Origin: Rhipicephalus microplus
Taxonomy: Eukaryota > Arthropoda > Arachnida > Ixodida > Ixodidae
Direction of reading: 5' to 3'
Assembly: GCF_043290135.1 (NCBI RefSeq)
Contig: NC_134710.1
Location: 137,352,155-137,416,154, forward strand
Length of the DNA stretch: 64,000 bases
This document shows, in pieces, positions 43,061 to 55,579 of the stretch (its first letter is position 1; each line of letters opens with the position of its first letter). The notes beneath the pieces were generated by a model. That model did no database searches, was not told the DNA's origin, and was given only the letters and a program-made list of their open reading frames with translations. The translations under genes and the position numbers were made by a program.

Positions 43061-44938
43061 TGATAAGCGGAATTCACTTTATTTTAAACACGCAAAAAAC
43101 GATCTAACAAGCTTTCAAACGAGTCACGAGGTTGAGTAAAATTTGTGGCGTCCATGTCATCCGTTCGATTTTTAGCTTTTTCCCTTTATATGTTCGCCAT
43201 AATTTTTAGTCCCGTAAAGGAAGTGACGATAGCAGTTTCCCTTAGGATAATCCCGCGTATTTCACTCACATTTCTGAACACACCTGTTTTCTTCGCGTTT
43301 ATTCGCCTATCACATGTTCCTGTGTTCCTATTTTTCATGCGTTTTCCTATTTTTTTTGTGCTTATCAATTTTTGTGTCCGAGTTCAGGTCAGAGGCTGCT
43401 CTCACGTTTGGTCCTTCTGAAAATGTTGCACCTTCATATATGTATTGTATACTGAGATCCTTTTAATAAACTTGAAGCCACACTCAGGAATATTATTCCC
43501 AATTTCCTTCCCTTTGATGAGTAGCATGCAAGTGGTATTTGCATTTCGACAAAAATTTGACTCCCAAATAAAGTGTCGACGAGTAAAATATTACCCATAC
43601 ACTTAGAAAACAAACGCAGCATATCAAGCAGTACAATTCTGAGAAGGTTCTATTCGAGATTATTGAAGAGCTAATTCAAAGTTTATTACTCTCACGGTTT
43701 AAGTGTAGGAACTAAAGTGCCGGAAAGCCTTTGAAAACCAGAGCGAATTGCTCGTGCCATCCTGATCCACGAAGATGCCTTTTTCCCGCGCCTAAAATAA
43801 AAGACGTTGTAAACTATTTGAAAAGCAAAAAGCTCACGTCGAAACCAGCTTGCTTGCACGTATGACTGCGCTAAACGAATAAACTAAATGTTTGCTTCGT
43901 GCCGAATTTTCACTTCATGCCCAACTATGCAAACGCATACAAATATGACGCGGATTTTTTCGGATTAAATGCTACAATTTGTAGGAACGGCGAGTTTAGC
44001 ACCGTAAAAAAGGTGTCAACTATTTGAAAATTATAAATTCACAGAAAACTGGAATAATTACGAAAATAACAAGAAAAATGAACGCTATAGAATGTACTGG
44101 GGAGGGGGGTCAGAAGTCAGAACCAGCGTGAGCACGTGTTATAACATACACCTTCAGTTAAATTCACTCATCTGTCTTCCGTGCGCAGTCTACTAGCGCT
44201 AAGAGCTGCTGCAGTTGGCATTGAGCTGGTCTCACAGCCAGCTACAACGCTGCTTAATCGAACACATGCACCACAACCAGAAATTCTGTCACAGAAACGA
44301 TACACTGATGCGGAGTCTGTCGAACTGAGAAATTCTAGCAACTGGATGAGGCAACCTTGACTTCGGGTTCTGCAAGTTAAAATATTGCCGGAAATGTAGG
44401 AAAACTGAAAACTTTCCAAATACGAAACTTTACGCAAAATGCAATTTTTAGCGCAGTCTTTAAAGCACCGACTAACCGATTTGATGAACTTATGAAATTT
44501 GGTTAATTTATATACAACGCGGAGTTTTTACAGAGGTTTTGGAAAAAAAGTTCTCATTGCTACATTTGAGAGCTGTGCATACCGTATACACTCGTTCAGG
44601 GCCGCACTTTTTATCGGGTGCGGCCGCACCCACTAAAAGTTCGACAGAAGTGTGGAATAACCTATTTCAGTGCTTATTGCCACCTCGAGTATGCCGCTAA
44701 ATGCACCGTACACGAGACACGACGAAGCTGCGGTTTGCTGGCGAGATTTTTCCCGAAATTGGGACTGCCATGTCGGGGGCTTACAAGAGCGCGGCCCTTA
44801 GTTGAGTTGACGGCAGTCGGACCTCTTCAGGAGTATTAGGTGTGCTACACAAGATTGTAACTGTGTCTCAACTGCATCGGTAAAATTGTAAACTTGCCAG
44901 TACTATTGGCACTTTACTGCTGCACTTCACTTTCAAGA
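43061..44938. other. Non-coding stretch, nothing recognised
   Basis: This is AT-rich DNA. A 91-codon plus frame at 43145-43420 is hydrophobic (repeated FAF/FFM-type runs), but it has no supporting context and comes from T-rich sequence. Confidence 0.4.
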
Positions 44939-44979
44939 ACACACACACGCACGCACACACACACGCACACGCACGCACA
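44939..44979. repeat. CA/CG microsatellite
   Basis: It consists of [22 protein letters not shown] alternating purine-pyrimidine repeats of about 40 bp. Confidence 0.9.
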
Positions 44980-47333
44980 GAAGTTAGAGTGTTTGCAGAA
45001 AAAATATTTTTGGTTTCCCCAGTTGGCCCTATACGTCTTACTAACAGGGCAAACGAACACAAGCTCCAAACTTCGCGTCAGGCGTGTGGTATATTTAGCA
45101 GAAGTTTACTCGGTTCCGCTGACGGAGAACCGAAGAGGTGAGAAAGTTTTTCGGCAACGGCCATAAGGAGGGCTCGACGAGCCCGAAAATAAAAAGGAGA
45201 GGGGTGGGTGGTAATGTTGTAGAGGGGTGGGTGGTAAAAAACTGCACTCGCGTGACGCACTACTCTCATAAGCACAGTTGAGAGTGTCCATACTTAAGCC
45301 CTGCAATCTTACAATGCGCTCGCGAACCTGCAGTGTTCAGCCTCTCAGACTAGCGGAAGAGTGGGATACACGTCTCTCGTGTGCGCCAGAGTCGAGCGTA
45401 TGCCAGATGTTAGCCACACATGGAATGTTGGGACTCGGGCCTCGACAGACTAACGCGGTACCGTGTACACAGAGGGGGGTGGCACCGAAATGCGAGGCGA
45501 GAAGGCGGTTTTGGGAAATGACGGCCGGATTGAGCGTATCACAGCAGAAAGGGCGGAACAGCAAAGCTGCCAAATTGTTGCAAGCGCATGAAGCGGGCCC
45601 GGCGTCCACCGCACATGGCCTGCGCGCGCCCCTTGAACCGCACCCCCCGCCTCAGCCACGGGCTCAGTCATAAACAAAGGCAGCACCGCGGGAGGGCACG
45701 CTTGCTAAATATAGAGCGAAGGTCGGACGACGGCTTTGCGTGACTGCCTTCCAAAGAGCCCAAACATTGCATGCCAGGTTCGCGGGCGAACGCCATTTTC
45801 GGCAACGGCGTACAGCACGGGAACCGGACACGAGCCGAAAATCGCCAAACGACGGCAAACACAAGTGCTACACCGGACGCCCGCAGAAATGTGATTTCAA
45901 GTCGCACCAACCGAGTTTAGCTTTTAATGAACAGACATGTATAAATGGCGCTGAAATGAAGCAGAGGCTGACGATCCACGCAAGCGATCGGAGAAAAGAT
46001 GCTCCATCACTCCGATTAGGACCTATAGGAGGCGCTTTGAAAGCCACGCGCAACGACACTTGTACGACGGGCGCGCAACATTGAGAACCTTTTAGCAGAC
46101 AGCAGCTCCGCATTTCTGAGGTGGCAAAAGCGCCCGTGGCTGGCACGTTGCTTCATCGAGCAGGATTTTAAGATATCCTAGGGAGACATTTTTCTGCAAT
46201 GCCAGCATGAATAAACGGGAAAACCACCACAAAAGCGGCCACATTAGTGAGCGCCTTGCTGCCCGTCGCGACAGCAAATGCGTGTGATGCATCTCTGCCG
46301 TGGTAAGCTGTCGTTTTTTCACACTGAGGAATTGGTGCGTGCCCAGTGCCCGCGTACTTGAAAATGCTCAGAGCATTTAGAAATATCGAGTGGCTGGCGG
46401 CGTGCTCGTTTGTTGCGGCGTCGTGCCACGGCGATTTTCAGCCACGTAGTCTCACGAATTGTTTTGCTTGAAATTGTCGCGGCATCATCCTCGCTCATGA
46501 TCACGGTCTTCACCCCACCGCTCGCGCAGCTATGCTAACAGGTGCGGGCGAGAAAGTATACGCTTTCGGCCAGAGAGGACGCCACAGCCTCGTCTCCGTC
46601 TTTCGCTTCACCTTGTAAAGTGGCGATCACTTCGGCCACGGTCACTACGGCGACCGTGAATTCACTACAGCCTATTGCGTTGTTTAGGTTGATTTGTGAA
46701 ATGGACATCCCTCGTTACAGCATTGGCTAAGCTTCGTTTATCACCCTGTAGTTCTACTCTTCGCCCCGATTCATTTCTTCCTGGCGTGCAGATTGTTTAC
46801 CGATCAAAGAAAAGACTTCTGGGTGAACCACTCCGAGAGATTAGATTAGATTCATCACTTCCGGGGGTTCTTTCGGACTACAGCACTAGGTTTTGGCCAA
46901 TGGAGCGTTTGAGATGACGAATGCGATTTACAGTGAGACGACACGAATTGAATGCTAAGGTTATTTAAATCAAGCTTATTCTTCAACAGCATTTATGAGT
47001 TTTTCGTAAATAAAGATATACTTGTTTCCAAAACGATCTATTGCTAAGCATTGAGATTATCAACAACTTCCTTTATATAACAAGGCACCTCCAATCTCAT
47101 GGCTGATCCACCATGTGCATAAGTCGCGCCAGTTTAATAAGGGTCAAACCCATCAAAGAATAACTTTGACCCTATTGGGTACACAAATCACTGCTGGACG
47201 GCTAGTTGTGTACGGCAATACGCTACGTAACTCAGTTCACCCCATTAATTGATGATCTTATCAACCCATCAAAGTACTAATTGACCTCGCATTGCATTCC
47301 TCAAAACTGCGAGGGGCAGACGATGAATAAATT
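44980..47333. other. Unrecognised stretch, GC-richer at 45.3-46.1 kb
   Basis: The part at 45.3-46.1 kb is CpG-rich and open in several frames on both strands (131 codons plus at 45278-45673, 114 codons plus at 45740-46084). None has a recognisable domain or clear splice context. A TAGAGGGGTGGGTGGTA-type motif is repeated in tandem at about 45200-45237. GGGTCAAA...TTTGACCC forms a small hairpin at about 47142-47170. Confidence 0.4.
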
Positions 47334-47348
47334 AAGGACCATTGAAGC

Positions 47349-47582
47349 TGATATGTGGGGTTTAACGTCCCAAAACCACCTCATGATTATGAGAAACGCC
47401 GTAGTGGAGGGCTCCGGAAATTTCTACTACCTGGGGTTCTTTAACGTTCACCCAAACCTGAGCACACGGGCCTACAGCATTTCCGCCTCCATCGGAAATG
47501 CAGCCGCCGCAGCCGGGATTCGATCCCGCGACCTACGGGTCAGCAGCCGAGTACGTTAGCCACTAGACCACCGCGGCGGCGC
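47349..47582 (-). mobile_element. Ruka-like SINE, full length with TSD
   Basis: A complete copy is flanked by AAGG(A/T)CCATTGAAGC, 15 bp with one difference (47334-47348 and 47583-47597). The head, B box (GGGATCGAATCCC on the minus strand) and body are all present. Confidence 0.93.
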
Positions 47583-47713
47583 AAGGTCCATTGAAGCGTT
47601 CGATCAGCCTTCAGCTGAATTGATATGCCTCGCATAACTTTCAACAGCTCTATGGCAGCAGGAACATCACGAAAGATCACTGCATCTGGAGAGGTGATGC
47701 CAGACAAATTCAA

Positions 47714-47951
47714 TTGATTGATTTGTGGGGTTTAACGTCCCAAAACCACCATATGATTATGAGAGACGCCGTAGTGGAGGGCTCCGGAAATTTCGACCAC
47801 CTGGGGTTCTTTAACGTGCACCCAAATCTGAGCACACGGGCCTCGACATTTCCGCCTCCATCGGAAATGCAGCCGCCGCAGCCGGGATTTGATCCCGCGA
47901 CCTGCGGGTCAGCAGCCGAGTACCTTAGCCACTAGACCACCGCGGCGGGGC
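47714..47951 (-). mobile_element. Ruka-like SINE, full length with perfect TSD
   Basis: This 238-bp copy is flanked by an exact 15-bp duplication GCCAGACAAATTCAA (47699-47713 and 47952-47966). It is among the best-preserved copies in the window and a good reference for the family. On the minus strand the 3' tail is ...CAAATCAATCAA, a short ATCA-type tail rather than poly(A). Confidence 0.95.
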
Positions 47952-47966
47952 GCCAGACAAATTCAA

Positions 47967-49182
47967 GCATGAAGCGGCAGAACTATAGAAACTGCAGAGG
48001 AAGCAGGAACCAAACAAGTTTTACGTCTCACAACCGTGATCCACTTATTTCGCTGCCCAACAAAGCAGGGACGAGTCGAGAAACCAACGTCGTTCCCGCA
48101 GGACATGACGTACATTTTGGTGCAATCAACCTACGCAAAAGTTAATAATTCCGATAACTACGTGCTAGCGGGCGTTGTGAGAGCGCTTGGTTCTGCTCGG
48201 GCTCTCAACGGCTGTCTGCTTAGACGGCCGCGGGGCGGCGCGCCAGTCGGCGTGCACGGAAGGCACTAAAGGGGCCACATAAAGAGTGCTTGAAACCGAG
48301 AACAAAAAGGAAGGAGACCGTCCACTATGCAGCGTATATGCCGTTGAACACTGCACGCCCATTCAGGGCTACCGGCCAAGCTAGTACGCGACTACGCTTC
48401 GTCTCAGCACGTCAAGTTCACGTCTGAACTGACTTGGCTAATGGCACGCCGCTGCCTCGGCATTCACTTGCCAACCGTAAGTACATATAGGCGAAAGGGC
48501 CGCGGTCTGTGTAGAGCAACTGCCACCTGCTTCATTCGGTCAACTGAGCGGTGACAATGAAGTCTGCGCGATGCACGGCAGTGCGAACGCCACTCGAGGA
48601 CGTCAACAAACAGTGCGTGTCAGATGGAATCGTAGCACACACACACACAAAGAAAAAGGTAAATACTCAAAGGATTCCATGACGAACAAACGGTCGTAAG
48701 TGGCTTCTCGCAAAGCTTCAGCTGACGTCAAAAGCGATCGACGAACGCGATAAATGGCGGCGATTACGCGACGAAATCGCGCTCTGCACAACGACTACAC
48801 GGTTTTGAGATAATTGAGATTATTAAAAATTGTATTTCAGTCGAGTTCGTGCCTTCGCAAACGAACTCTACGTACAGAGAGAAACACTTTGCCGCAGCTT
48901 AAGTGACATTAAAATGAATTTCAAAAACTCGCGAACGTCTTCGGGGCAACTTACATGGGCAAATTACAAGGCGTGATTCATGGCATATCCATTTTATAAA
49001 AATTGGAAAAGTGTGACGTAGCTGGAAGCATAAACATTTTATGTCGATATTGAAACACGACCGCACCATGCGCAGGAAGCACTGCCCCGCCGATTTCTGC
49101 CGGCAATACCAGTGACAAGTGACGAAATTTCAGTGAAGGCACGTCACGGCTGCATCTTTGAGGAGCAGCAAATCCTCACTTG
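47967..49182. other. Non-coding stretch, nothing recognised
   Basis: Short frames occur on both strands without domains. The 15 bp before 49183 form the left target duplication of the next SINE. Confidence 0.4.
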
Positions 49183-49350
49183 ATTGATATATTGATTAAT
49201 TTGTGGGGTTTAACGTCCCACAACCACGATATGATTGTGAGAGATGCCGTAGTGGAGAGCTCCGGAAATTTCGACCACCTGGGGTTCTCTAACATGCACT
49301 CAAATCTGAGCGCACGGGCCTACAGCATTTCCGCCTCCATCGGAAATGCG
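49183..49350 (-). mobile_element. Ruka-like SINE lacking the tRNA head, with TSD
   Basis: Only the body and tail are present; the copy stops at GGAAATGC, before the GCCGCCGCAGCC spacer and the tRNA-like head. GCAAATC(C/G)TCACTTG flanks it at 49168-49182 and 49351-49365 (15 bp, one difference). The duplication shows that the short copy inserted as such and is not a later deletion. Confidence 0.9.
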
Positions 49351-50610
49351 GCAAATCGTCACTTGCGCCATCGGGTATCAGCTTTTTGGTGTTGATCCTT
49401 CGCTCTGCGCGCAGGAAAGCCACCAAATCAACGTTTTCGTACACACCATAAAAAACAAAAACAAAGAGGTGAAGTCACTGCAGCCTCTTGCGGACAGGCG
49501 GAAGTTTACTGCGCCTGTTTATAGTTGAAAAATTAAACAATCACCACAAATCGCACGCAAATAGGCGGCATACTTGTGTATTTCAGCCTGTACACACGGC
49601 ATTTATTGAAGAGGCTGTGATTAGACGTGTGATTTAAACAATGTCGCTTATGTCACTGGTGGTTCTGATCAGAAGTGAGCGCGTCCACGTTTTCTGCGCA
49701 CCAGGAAATGGTCCGTTTCGATGCGGCCAATAAAATTCAATGAAGAATGCCTCAACTTGCGAGCACCTTAGCGCGATTTGTAAAAGTTAGGTATGACACC
49801 CAACAAATTTCTCGTACTAACAACTGCCTCCAGGTTAATTAAAAAGGTCATCCACTACGCGCTAGTCGCGTCTCAGGACTAAATGTTCCACCATACATCC
49901 ACGAGTTAGTCATGCAGCTCAACGTCACTTTAGCTGCAGAAACGATGTCCACCCCGACGTAGAGTTCCCGCGCGAAAACGACAGAAGCCTGACCATTAAA
50001 GGACTTGTAAAAAAAAATAAGTACCCCCCCCCCACACACACACACACAAACACAAAGAAAGAAAGCACCCTGACACTGTGGCAGACATGTACGCAACCTC
50101 CCTGCTTAAGCCGATTACTTGCGTTCTGTCTAGGAAACAAATTTCCGGCGTAGGCGTTACGGCTTGCGTGTGCGAACTCGCTTCGCCGCCATACTACGTA
50201 CTATCGCAGACGTCATTATAACGACGCAACCACACCGCATGCCTTTAGGTGGCGGACTTTCTCGACCCGGGGCAAGTAGAACTGCACTAAGCCCGGAGCA
50301 GACGCTGTCCAGCTGTGGTCGACAACAGTGCACGCCGGTCAGAAGCCAACAGGGTGGTCGACCCGTGTATGCTAGAACGACCGCTCCCCGCTCTGAATGC
50401 ACACCAGCACGACTTTAGGCACAAACTGACGCGTTTTTCCCTCTCAAGCTTACTATACATAAGAATGGAAGCATAGTTTTCAGGGCAACTAGCAGACTTA
50501 ATTTGATGACGTTAACTATCTTAGAAAGAAAAGTTTAGTTAAGGAAGGGGGGGGGGGGAACTGTACGACATCCAGGACAGTCAGTCACCACACAGTTGCG
50601 GCTCCCTGAA
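49351..50610. other. Non-coding stretch
   Basis: It contains a C-run next to CACACA repeats at about 50024-50048 and a G-run at about 50549-50558. The short frames show no domain. Confidence 0.4.
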
Positions 50611-50753
50611 TACATATACATACATATACATACATATATACATATACATACATACATACATATACATACATACATATATACATACATACATACATATACA
50701 TACATACATATATACATACATACATACATATATACATACATACATACATATAC

Positions 50754-50821
<68 letters not shown>
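50611..50821. repeat. TACA/TA microsatellite
   Basis: Mixed TACATA and TACA repeats pass into an uninterrupted (TA)n of about 55 bp. Open frames across it on both strands (YIYIYI, MYVCMYV-type) are products of the repeat, not genes. Confidence 0.97.
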
Positions 50822-50824
<3 letters not shown>

Positions 50825-52542
50825 AGCATTACTGTCGTGCACACGATTGTTTTCGAGTATTTTTTTTTAAATCTCATCATTGTCTCACTTCTGCGCGTAT
50901 GTGTATAAGACAACCCACTGAAATACACGATGGACGCATAAATGCTCTTATGAGAATAATTAAACATTTTTTTCCTTTGCATTTAGGCTATTTCTAGTAT
51001 CAATATATACATTAAATGATCACTTAAACCTCACTCTGGGCCTCAGTTTGAGAACATAAGGTAGTTCTGCACTCGAAGTTTACTAGCTTACGCAAAATTT
51101 TTACTTACAATTTTTATAACAGCCCTAATATGAGCTCTGTGTTAATAAATTATGTTTATTGGCGCAAGGGCGAGTTAACTCGGCCCGCTATAAAAAGCAG
51201 GTTATGAAATCGCGGTGTCGTTTTTACTATAGACTTCTAGTTGAAAACTGGGCGCTTCCGCATATATAAACGAATTATCAGTTGAACCTCTAAGGGGAAA
51301 AAAAAAGTCGACGGCCGGAAACAATCTACAATAATTGTTTTATTTTTTTTTCCTTCTAAGTGCAACGAAACCATTTATTTCGATGCAACGAATGCTGTGA
51401 AAAAGAAAAAAAAAAAGTCAGGTGTCAAGAGCGGGAGGAGAGCGACCGTGGAACGTATAGTAAACGGGAGGCGCTGTGCCGCGCTCCCTACCGGGCTACA
51501 GAAGTTAGGCGCCTTCTAACCCACCACCTAACCTCGTCAGTGGCAGTGTACGCGGGCCAACCTTACTGTGCAACCAGAAGCGTGCTCGCGCGCGCGAGGA
51601 GGTGGTGCTGCCACCGCCGATGTCCGGGTGCAACAAAGTTCACAGCTGCTCTCTCGCGCTGAAGCGGCTGCGCGCGACAGGCTCGCCACTCAACGGAAAG
51701 TAGCACACGACGCACGCGCGCAACGATCGCGTTCAACGCTTGCACATCGGACTCTGAAATGCCAGAGAGTATACAGCGCCCTTATAATACGCACCTACAC
51801 TCGTTCACGCCTGTTTTTACGATCTTGCACACACACCTCACACGTTGCACTCCTCACCAAAGCCACGAGACTGCGCTTAAAAACCTACTCGATCGGGTCG
51901 GTGAAATCCACCGTAACGTCGTATAAAACCACGATTTCATCGAGCTTGCATCAACACACATGCACGGAACAGTCAGCGTCACGTATAGCACAGAGCGGGA
52001 ACCTGCGACGTGTTTACGGACGGCAGCTGGCGTCTTTCAACGAGTGCCAAGCTTGTCACTATCGAAACAAACACCACCAGAGGTAAACATACGTCCCGTC
52101 AAACGCGATACCCACGTTTCCCGCCTTGAGTTGTGAATATGTACATACACAACATCATGCTGAAATGCACGCACATTTGTTCGGCGTATGAGATAACGCC
52201 TTCGACAACGCCGCATTTTCTATGTGGAACGAGATGAGCAGATTTCGCTCCACAACATTTGGCCCAGCTAAACTGCAAGGGTACCTGAGCGCCTTAAAAA
52301 GGAAGGGTCTGAAGGCACGAGTCTACCATGGACAAAAGGAACATGTAACCAAGTTAGTGGAAGTGGCACATCTGTAATGCTACACATCTGAACACCAGAC
52401 CTGGAGGGAAGCTGTAACACTCGAGCACATAGTGGTCCCGCATAGCTGCAGCGGAAGTGCTGCTGCTGCACAAGTCCACAGCTGTGCCGCCGGGTTCCCC
52501 TTCTCTGTGCCGCGCTCCGGAAAATCACTCGCTCCTAGTTTT
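50822..52542. other. Unrecognised stretch, GC-richer at 51.4-52.0 kb
   Basis: A 172-codon plus frame at 51568-52086 and a 100-codon plus frame at 51360-51662 overlap and are rich in Arg, Ser and Thr. They show no domain. I do not call a gene. Confidence 0.4.
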
Positions 52543-52902
52543 CTCTCTCTCTCTCACAAACACACACACACGCACACGCGCACACGCGCGCACACACACA
52601 CGCACACGCGCACGCGCACGCACACGCGCACGCGCACGCGCACGCGCACGCGCACGCGCACGCACACGCGCACGCGCACGCGCACGCGCACGCACACGCA
52701 CACGCACACGCACACGCACACGCACGCACGCGCACGCACACACACGCGCACGCACACACACGCGCACGCACACACACGCACACGCACACGCACGCCCACG
52801 CACGCACACGCACGCACACGCGCACACACGCGCACACACACACGCACACACACGCACACGCACACGCACGCACACGCACACGCACGCACACGCACACACA
52901 CC
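52543..52902. repeat. CA/CG-rich microsatellite, about 350 bp
   Basis: A short CT run is followed by CACACG/CGCACG units in irregular order. Strict purine-pyrimidine alternation with high CG content over 340 bp favours Z-DNA. Six frames are open across it (up to 186 codons, HTHTRT or VCVRVC-type); all are artefacts of the repeat. Confidence 0.97.
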
Positions 52903-53427
52903 AAGTTCGGGGAGATCATGGATAGAATGAACAAAGTACACCAGACGAAGGCTCCGGCGCGTTTCTATGGCACGTTCGGTTTGAGACGCTGAATATAGAC
53001 GCGCACCATATATCGCCTATAACACACAAAGTTGGGCGAGCTTCAAAAAAACAAAACGCAAATTTGGTGGACCGGGTACTGCTGGTTCCAAGCTGTGACG
53101 TGCACGATGAATTCATATTTCGCGCACCGCGTGGCGTGTTCAGACGCTCCGCGTTGACCTTGCGCGCCAGCTGCGTGGGAACGTAAGCAGTAACATTGAT
53201 TAACGCGTCTTCGATGCGGCACGACTTCCATCCGGGAACGGCAGCACAAGCCAGAATAGCCAACACACGCGGCGAACATATGCTTGTCGGAAAGCTATGC
53301 CTGGCAGACGTTCTACTACACCACTGCTGAGTATTTCCAGATGTACATGGGTTTGGATATCAGGGTTTGGATATCAGAATGACGCCGAAAAATGCGGCCG
53401 TTTAGCTACACACCTGAAGCTTCATAC

Positions 53428-54344
53428 TTGAAGGGGCACTGAAGAGCAACACTTGGTTTAGGTTGATAAATAGTTAAAAACTACATTCTGAGGACTAATG
53501 CCACAAGTTTCACTAGCACTAGTTTATTGCTAGCGGAGAAAATCAAGGTCGAAGTTTCATTTCTTAAATTTCGCGCTGAAACCTCCACGCGTGACGTCAA
53601 AAAATTGACAGTATTTTTCGTATTTTCGCGATATTGGCCAGACGAAGTTTTCGGAAACTTTGTACGGAGAAGAATGCTTTATAAATTATTTACAAAACGT
53701 TTCTGCAAGAACACCCCGGATCTGTAGCCGATGTGGCTAGTTAAGGATCAGTTACAGACACGACGTGTTTAATTAGCGAGTACAATCTTTACACAGAATT
53801 CCGTCACAAATCACATTCAAATACGCTCATGTAAGAGAGAAAAAAATGTTAGGCCTGACACCCACAGATGACAATGTACTTTATCGATTAGAAGCTACGT
53901 AGGGCTCCTCCAAATCTATGACGTCACGGTGCGGAAACCTCACGGTGGCGTCTCCACTCGCACTTTCTCTTTGCGCGTTTTCTGGCTTACCAAGCGTCAT
54001 GCCGCGGTAAGAATGGTGTTCTGATTGATTTGATTGATATGTGGGGTTTAACGTCCCAAAACCACTATATGATTATGAGAGACGCCGTAGTGGAGGGCTC
54101 CGGAAATTTAGACCACCTGGGGTTCTTTAACGTGCACCCAAATCTGAGCACACGGGCCTACAAGATTTCCGCCTCCATCGGAAATGCAGCCGCCGCAGCC
54201 GGGATTTGAACCCGCGACCTGCGGGTCAGCAGCCGAGTACCTTAGCCACTAGACCACCGCGGCGGGGCAAGAATGGTGTTCTCAGGAATGAAATTGTACT
54301 TTACTAAAACACTAAACTCGCTTTGCTTTTTAGAGTCCCTTTCA
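53428..54344 (+). mobile_element. TTAA-type MITE, second copy, with SINE inside
   Basis: Degraded ends TTGAAGGGGCACTGAAGAGC (left) and CTGAAAGGGACTCTAAAAAG (right, inverted) resemble the AGGGACACTAA ends at 23525-24292. Interior blocks such as AAAATCAAGGTCGAAGTTTC and TTCGTATTTTCGCGATAT are shared with that element in the opposite orientation. A Ruka-like SINE at 54023-54268 inserted into this copy later. Confidence 0.65.
54023..54268 (-). mobile_element. Ruka-like SINE, full length with perfect TSD
   Basis: A complete copy is flanked by AAGAATGGTGTTCT (54009-54022 and 54269-54282, 14 bp exact). Its 3' tail on the minus strand is CATATCAATCAAATCAATCA, an extended ATCA-type repeat. Confidence 0.95.
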
Positions 54345-54659
54345 GATATCAACCTTACGACTGGAAGGTAAGACCAGCAAGCAGCCCTGCGCCTGAATTT
54401 AAATCACCAATTTACATAAAATGCGCCGCGTCACGACCATTCGGCGTGTGTTACGGGGCAAATGCTGGGAGGATTTGGGGAGAGCGTGATGAATGAAGCC
54501 AGTAATGCAAAGCTACAGTGAGGCCAGCACGTCACATGCCAAATTTTCGTGTCTCCCACATATACAACTGACGGATCCGCAACTATAGCGCATCTGGCTG
54601 GTGACCAAGCAGGGGCAAGCGACAATTATACAAGAGGTTCACATAAAATCAATATCCCT

Positions 54660-55330
54660 AAATACGAACAACGCGCCTTGCGGCTTGTTTTATTCACATA
54701 CCCTAAAGACCAAGCAGGCATTACGTAAGTGGGGGGGGGGGGGGGGGGCTAACATTGATTGGGGCAAATAGACAGCACTAAATACAATAAAAATACAAGG
54801 AGTAAGAACAAAAACATTCAAAGGTTAAACAATGGATAAAGAATATCAATCATAAGAAAAGCAACCACAATTCAAACATTTAACAAATATTTTCATCGGA
54901 GGGGGAACCAGTCTTGATAACAATCAGCTTACAGCTTTAGCAATGACTTCACGTGATTTACAAACGATTCATGATCGAAAATGTGAGATGTCAGTAGGCA
55001 GAAAGTTCCATGCACGAATGAGAAGTGGCGAGTGATTGAACAGTTAGTGCGAGCGAAAATGGGTTCAATTTTATACTGGTGATCTAGTCATGAAGATATA
55101 TGACGAGCTGGCCTGATATTGATACTTGGGCAACAATCCCGTTGAATTCAACTTAAAGAGCGCAGTAAAAACTTTATATAGCCGGAGAACTACCCGAAGC
55201 AAGGTTTTAGTTCTGTTATCTAAGTATTCAATACGCCCACGCGGCTGGGTGGACGCTGTGAAACTTTAAATTTGAGTATAAGTACGCTCGCGCGGCAGAA
55301 AGGTATTTACATCCGGGTTGGAGCTGTTAA
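54660..55330 (-). pseudogene. CR1/L2-like LINE 3' end
   Basis: The minus strand near 55000-55200 reads LLPKYQYQ, SYIFMTRSPV and, after a stop, FNHSPLLIRAWNFLPTDISHF. This resembles the end of CR1/L2-type reverse transcriptases (TR...F..S...R....WN.LP..I). The following 3' region contains a C-run (54731-54748 as G on plus) and ends in GGGTATGTGAATAAAA. Stops and frame changes show a dead copy. Group assignment is tentative. Confidence 0.5.
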
Positions 55331-55358
55331 CAGGCACAGAACAAAAATAGCGTTGATA

Positions 55359-55579
55359 ATGATATGTGGGGTTTAACGTCCCGAAACCACCATATGATGA
55401 GAGACGCCGTAGTGGAGGGCTCCGGGAATTTCGACCACCTGGAGTTCTTTAACGTGCACGCAAACCAGGGCACACGGGCCCACATTTCCGTCTCCATCGG
55501 AAATGCAGCCAGGATTCAATCTTGCGGCCTGCGGGTCAGTAGCCGAGTACCTTAGCCACTAGACCACCACGGCGGGGCA
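55359..55579 (-). mobile_element. Ruka-like SINE, slightly degraded
   Basis: The full order is present with small deletions (CCATATGATGAGAGACG; TGCAGCCAGGATTCAATC). No clear target duplication is visible. It abuts the LINE remnant at 54660-55330. Confidence 0.88.

Noticed and set aside
43145..43420. Hydrophobic 91-codon plus frame, possible membrane protein
   Set aside because: It arises from T-rich sequence, has no homologous pattern or splice context, and a minus frame overlaps it.
47714..47935. Repeated frames such as LWGLTSQNHHMIMRDAVVEG at 36539, 47281, 47714, 49180 and 55364
   Set aside because: The same peptide recurs because each frame lies inside a copy of the Ruka-like SINE; it is the non-coding SINE body read on the wrong strand.
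50535..50997. Frames of Tyr/Ile or Tyr/Val/Met repeats
   Set aside because: Translation of the TACA/TA microsatellite.
52432..52992. 186-codon frame and others across the CA/CG tract
   Set aside because: Low-complexity translation of a microsatellite; all frames on both strands are open for the same reason.
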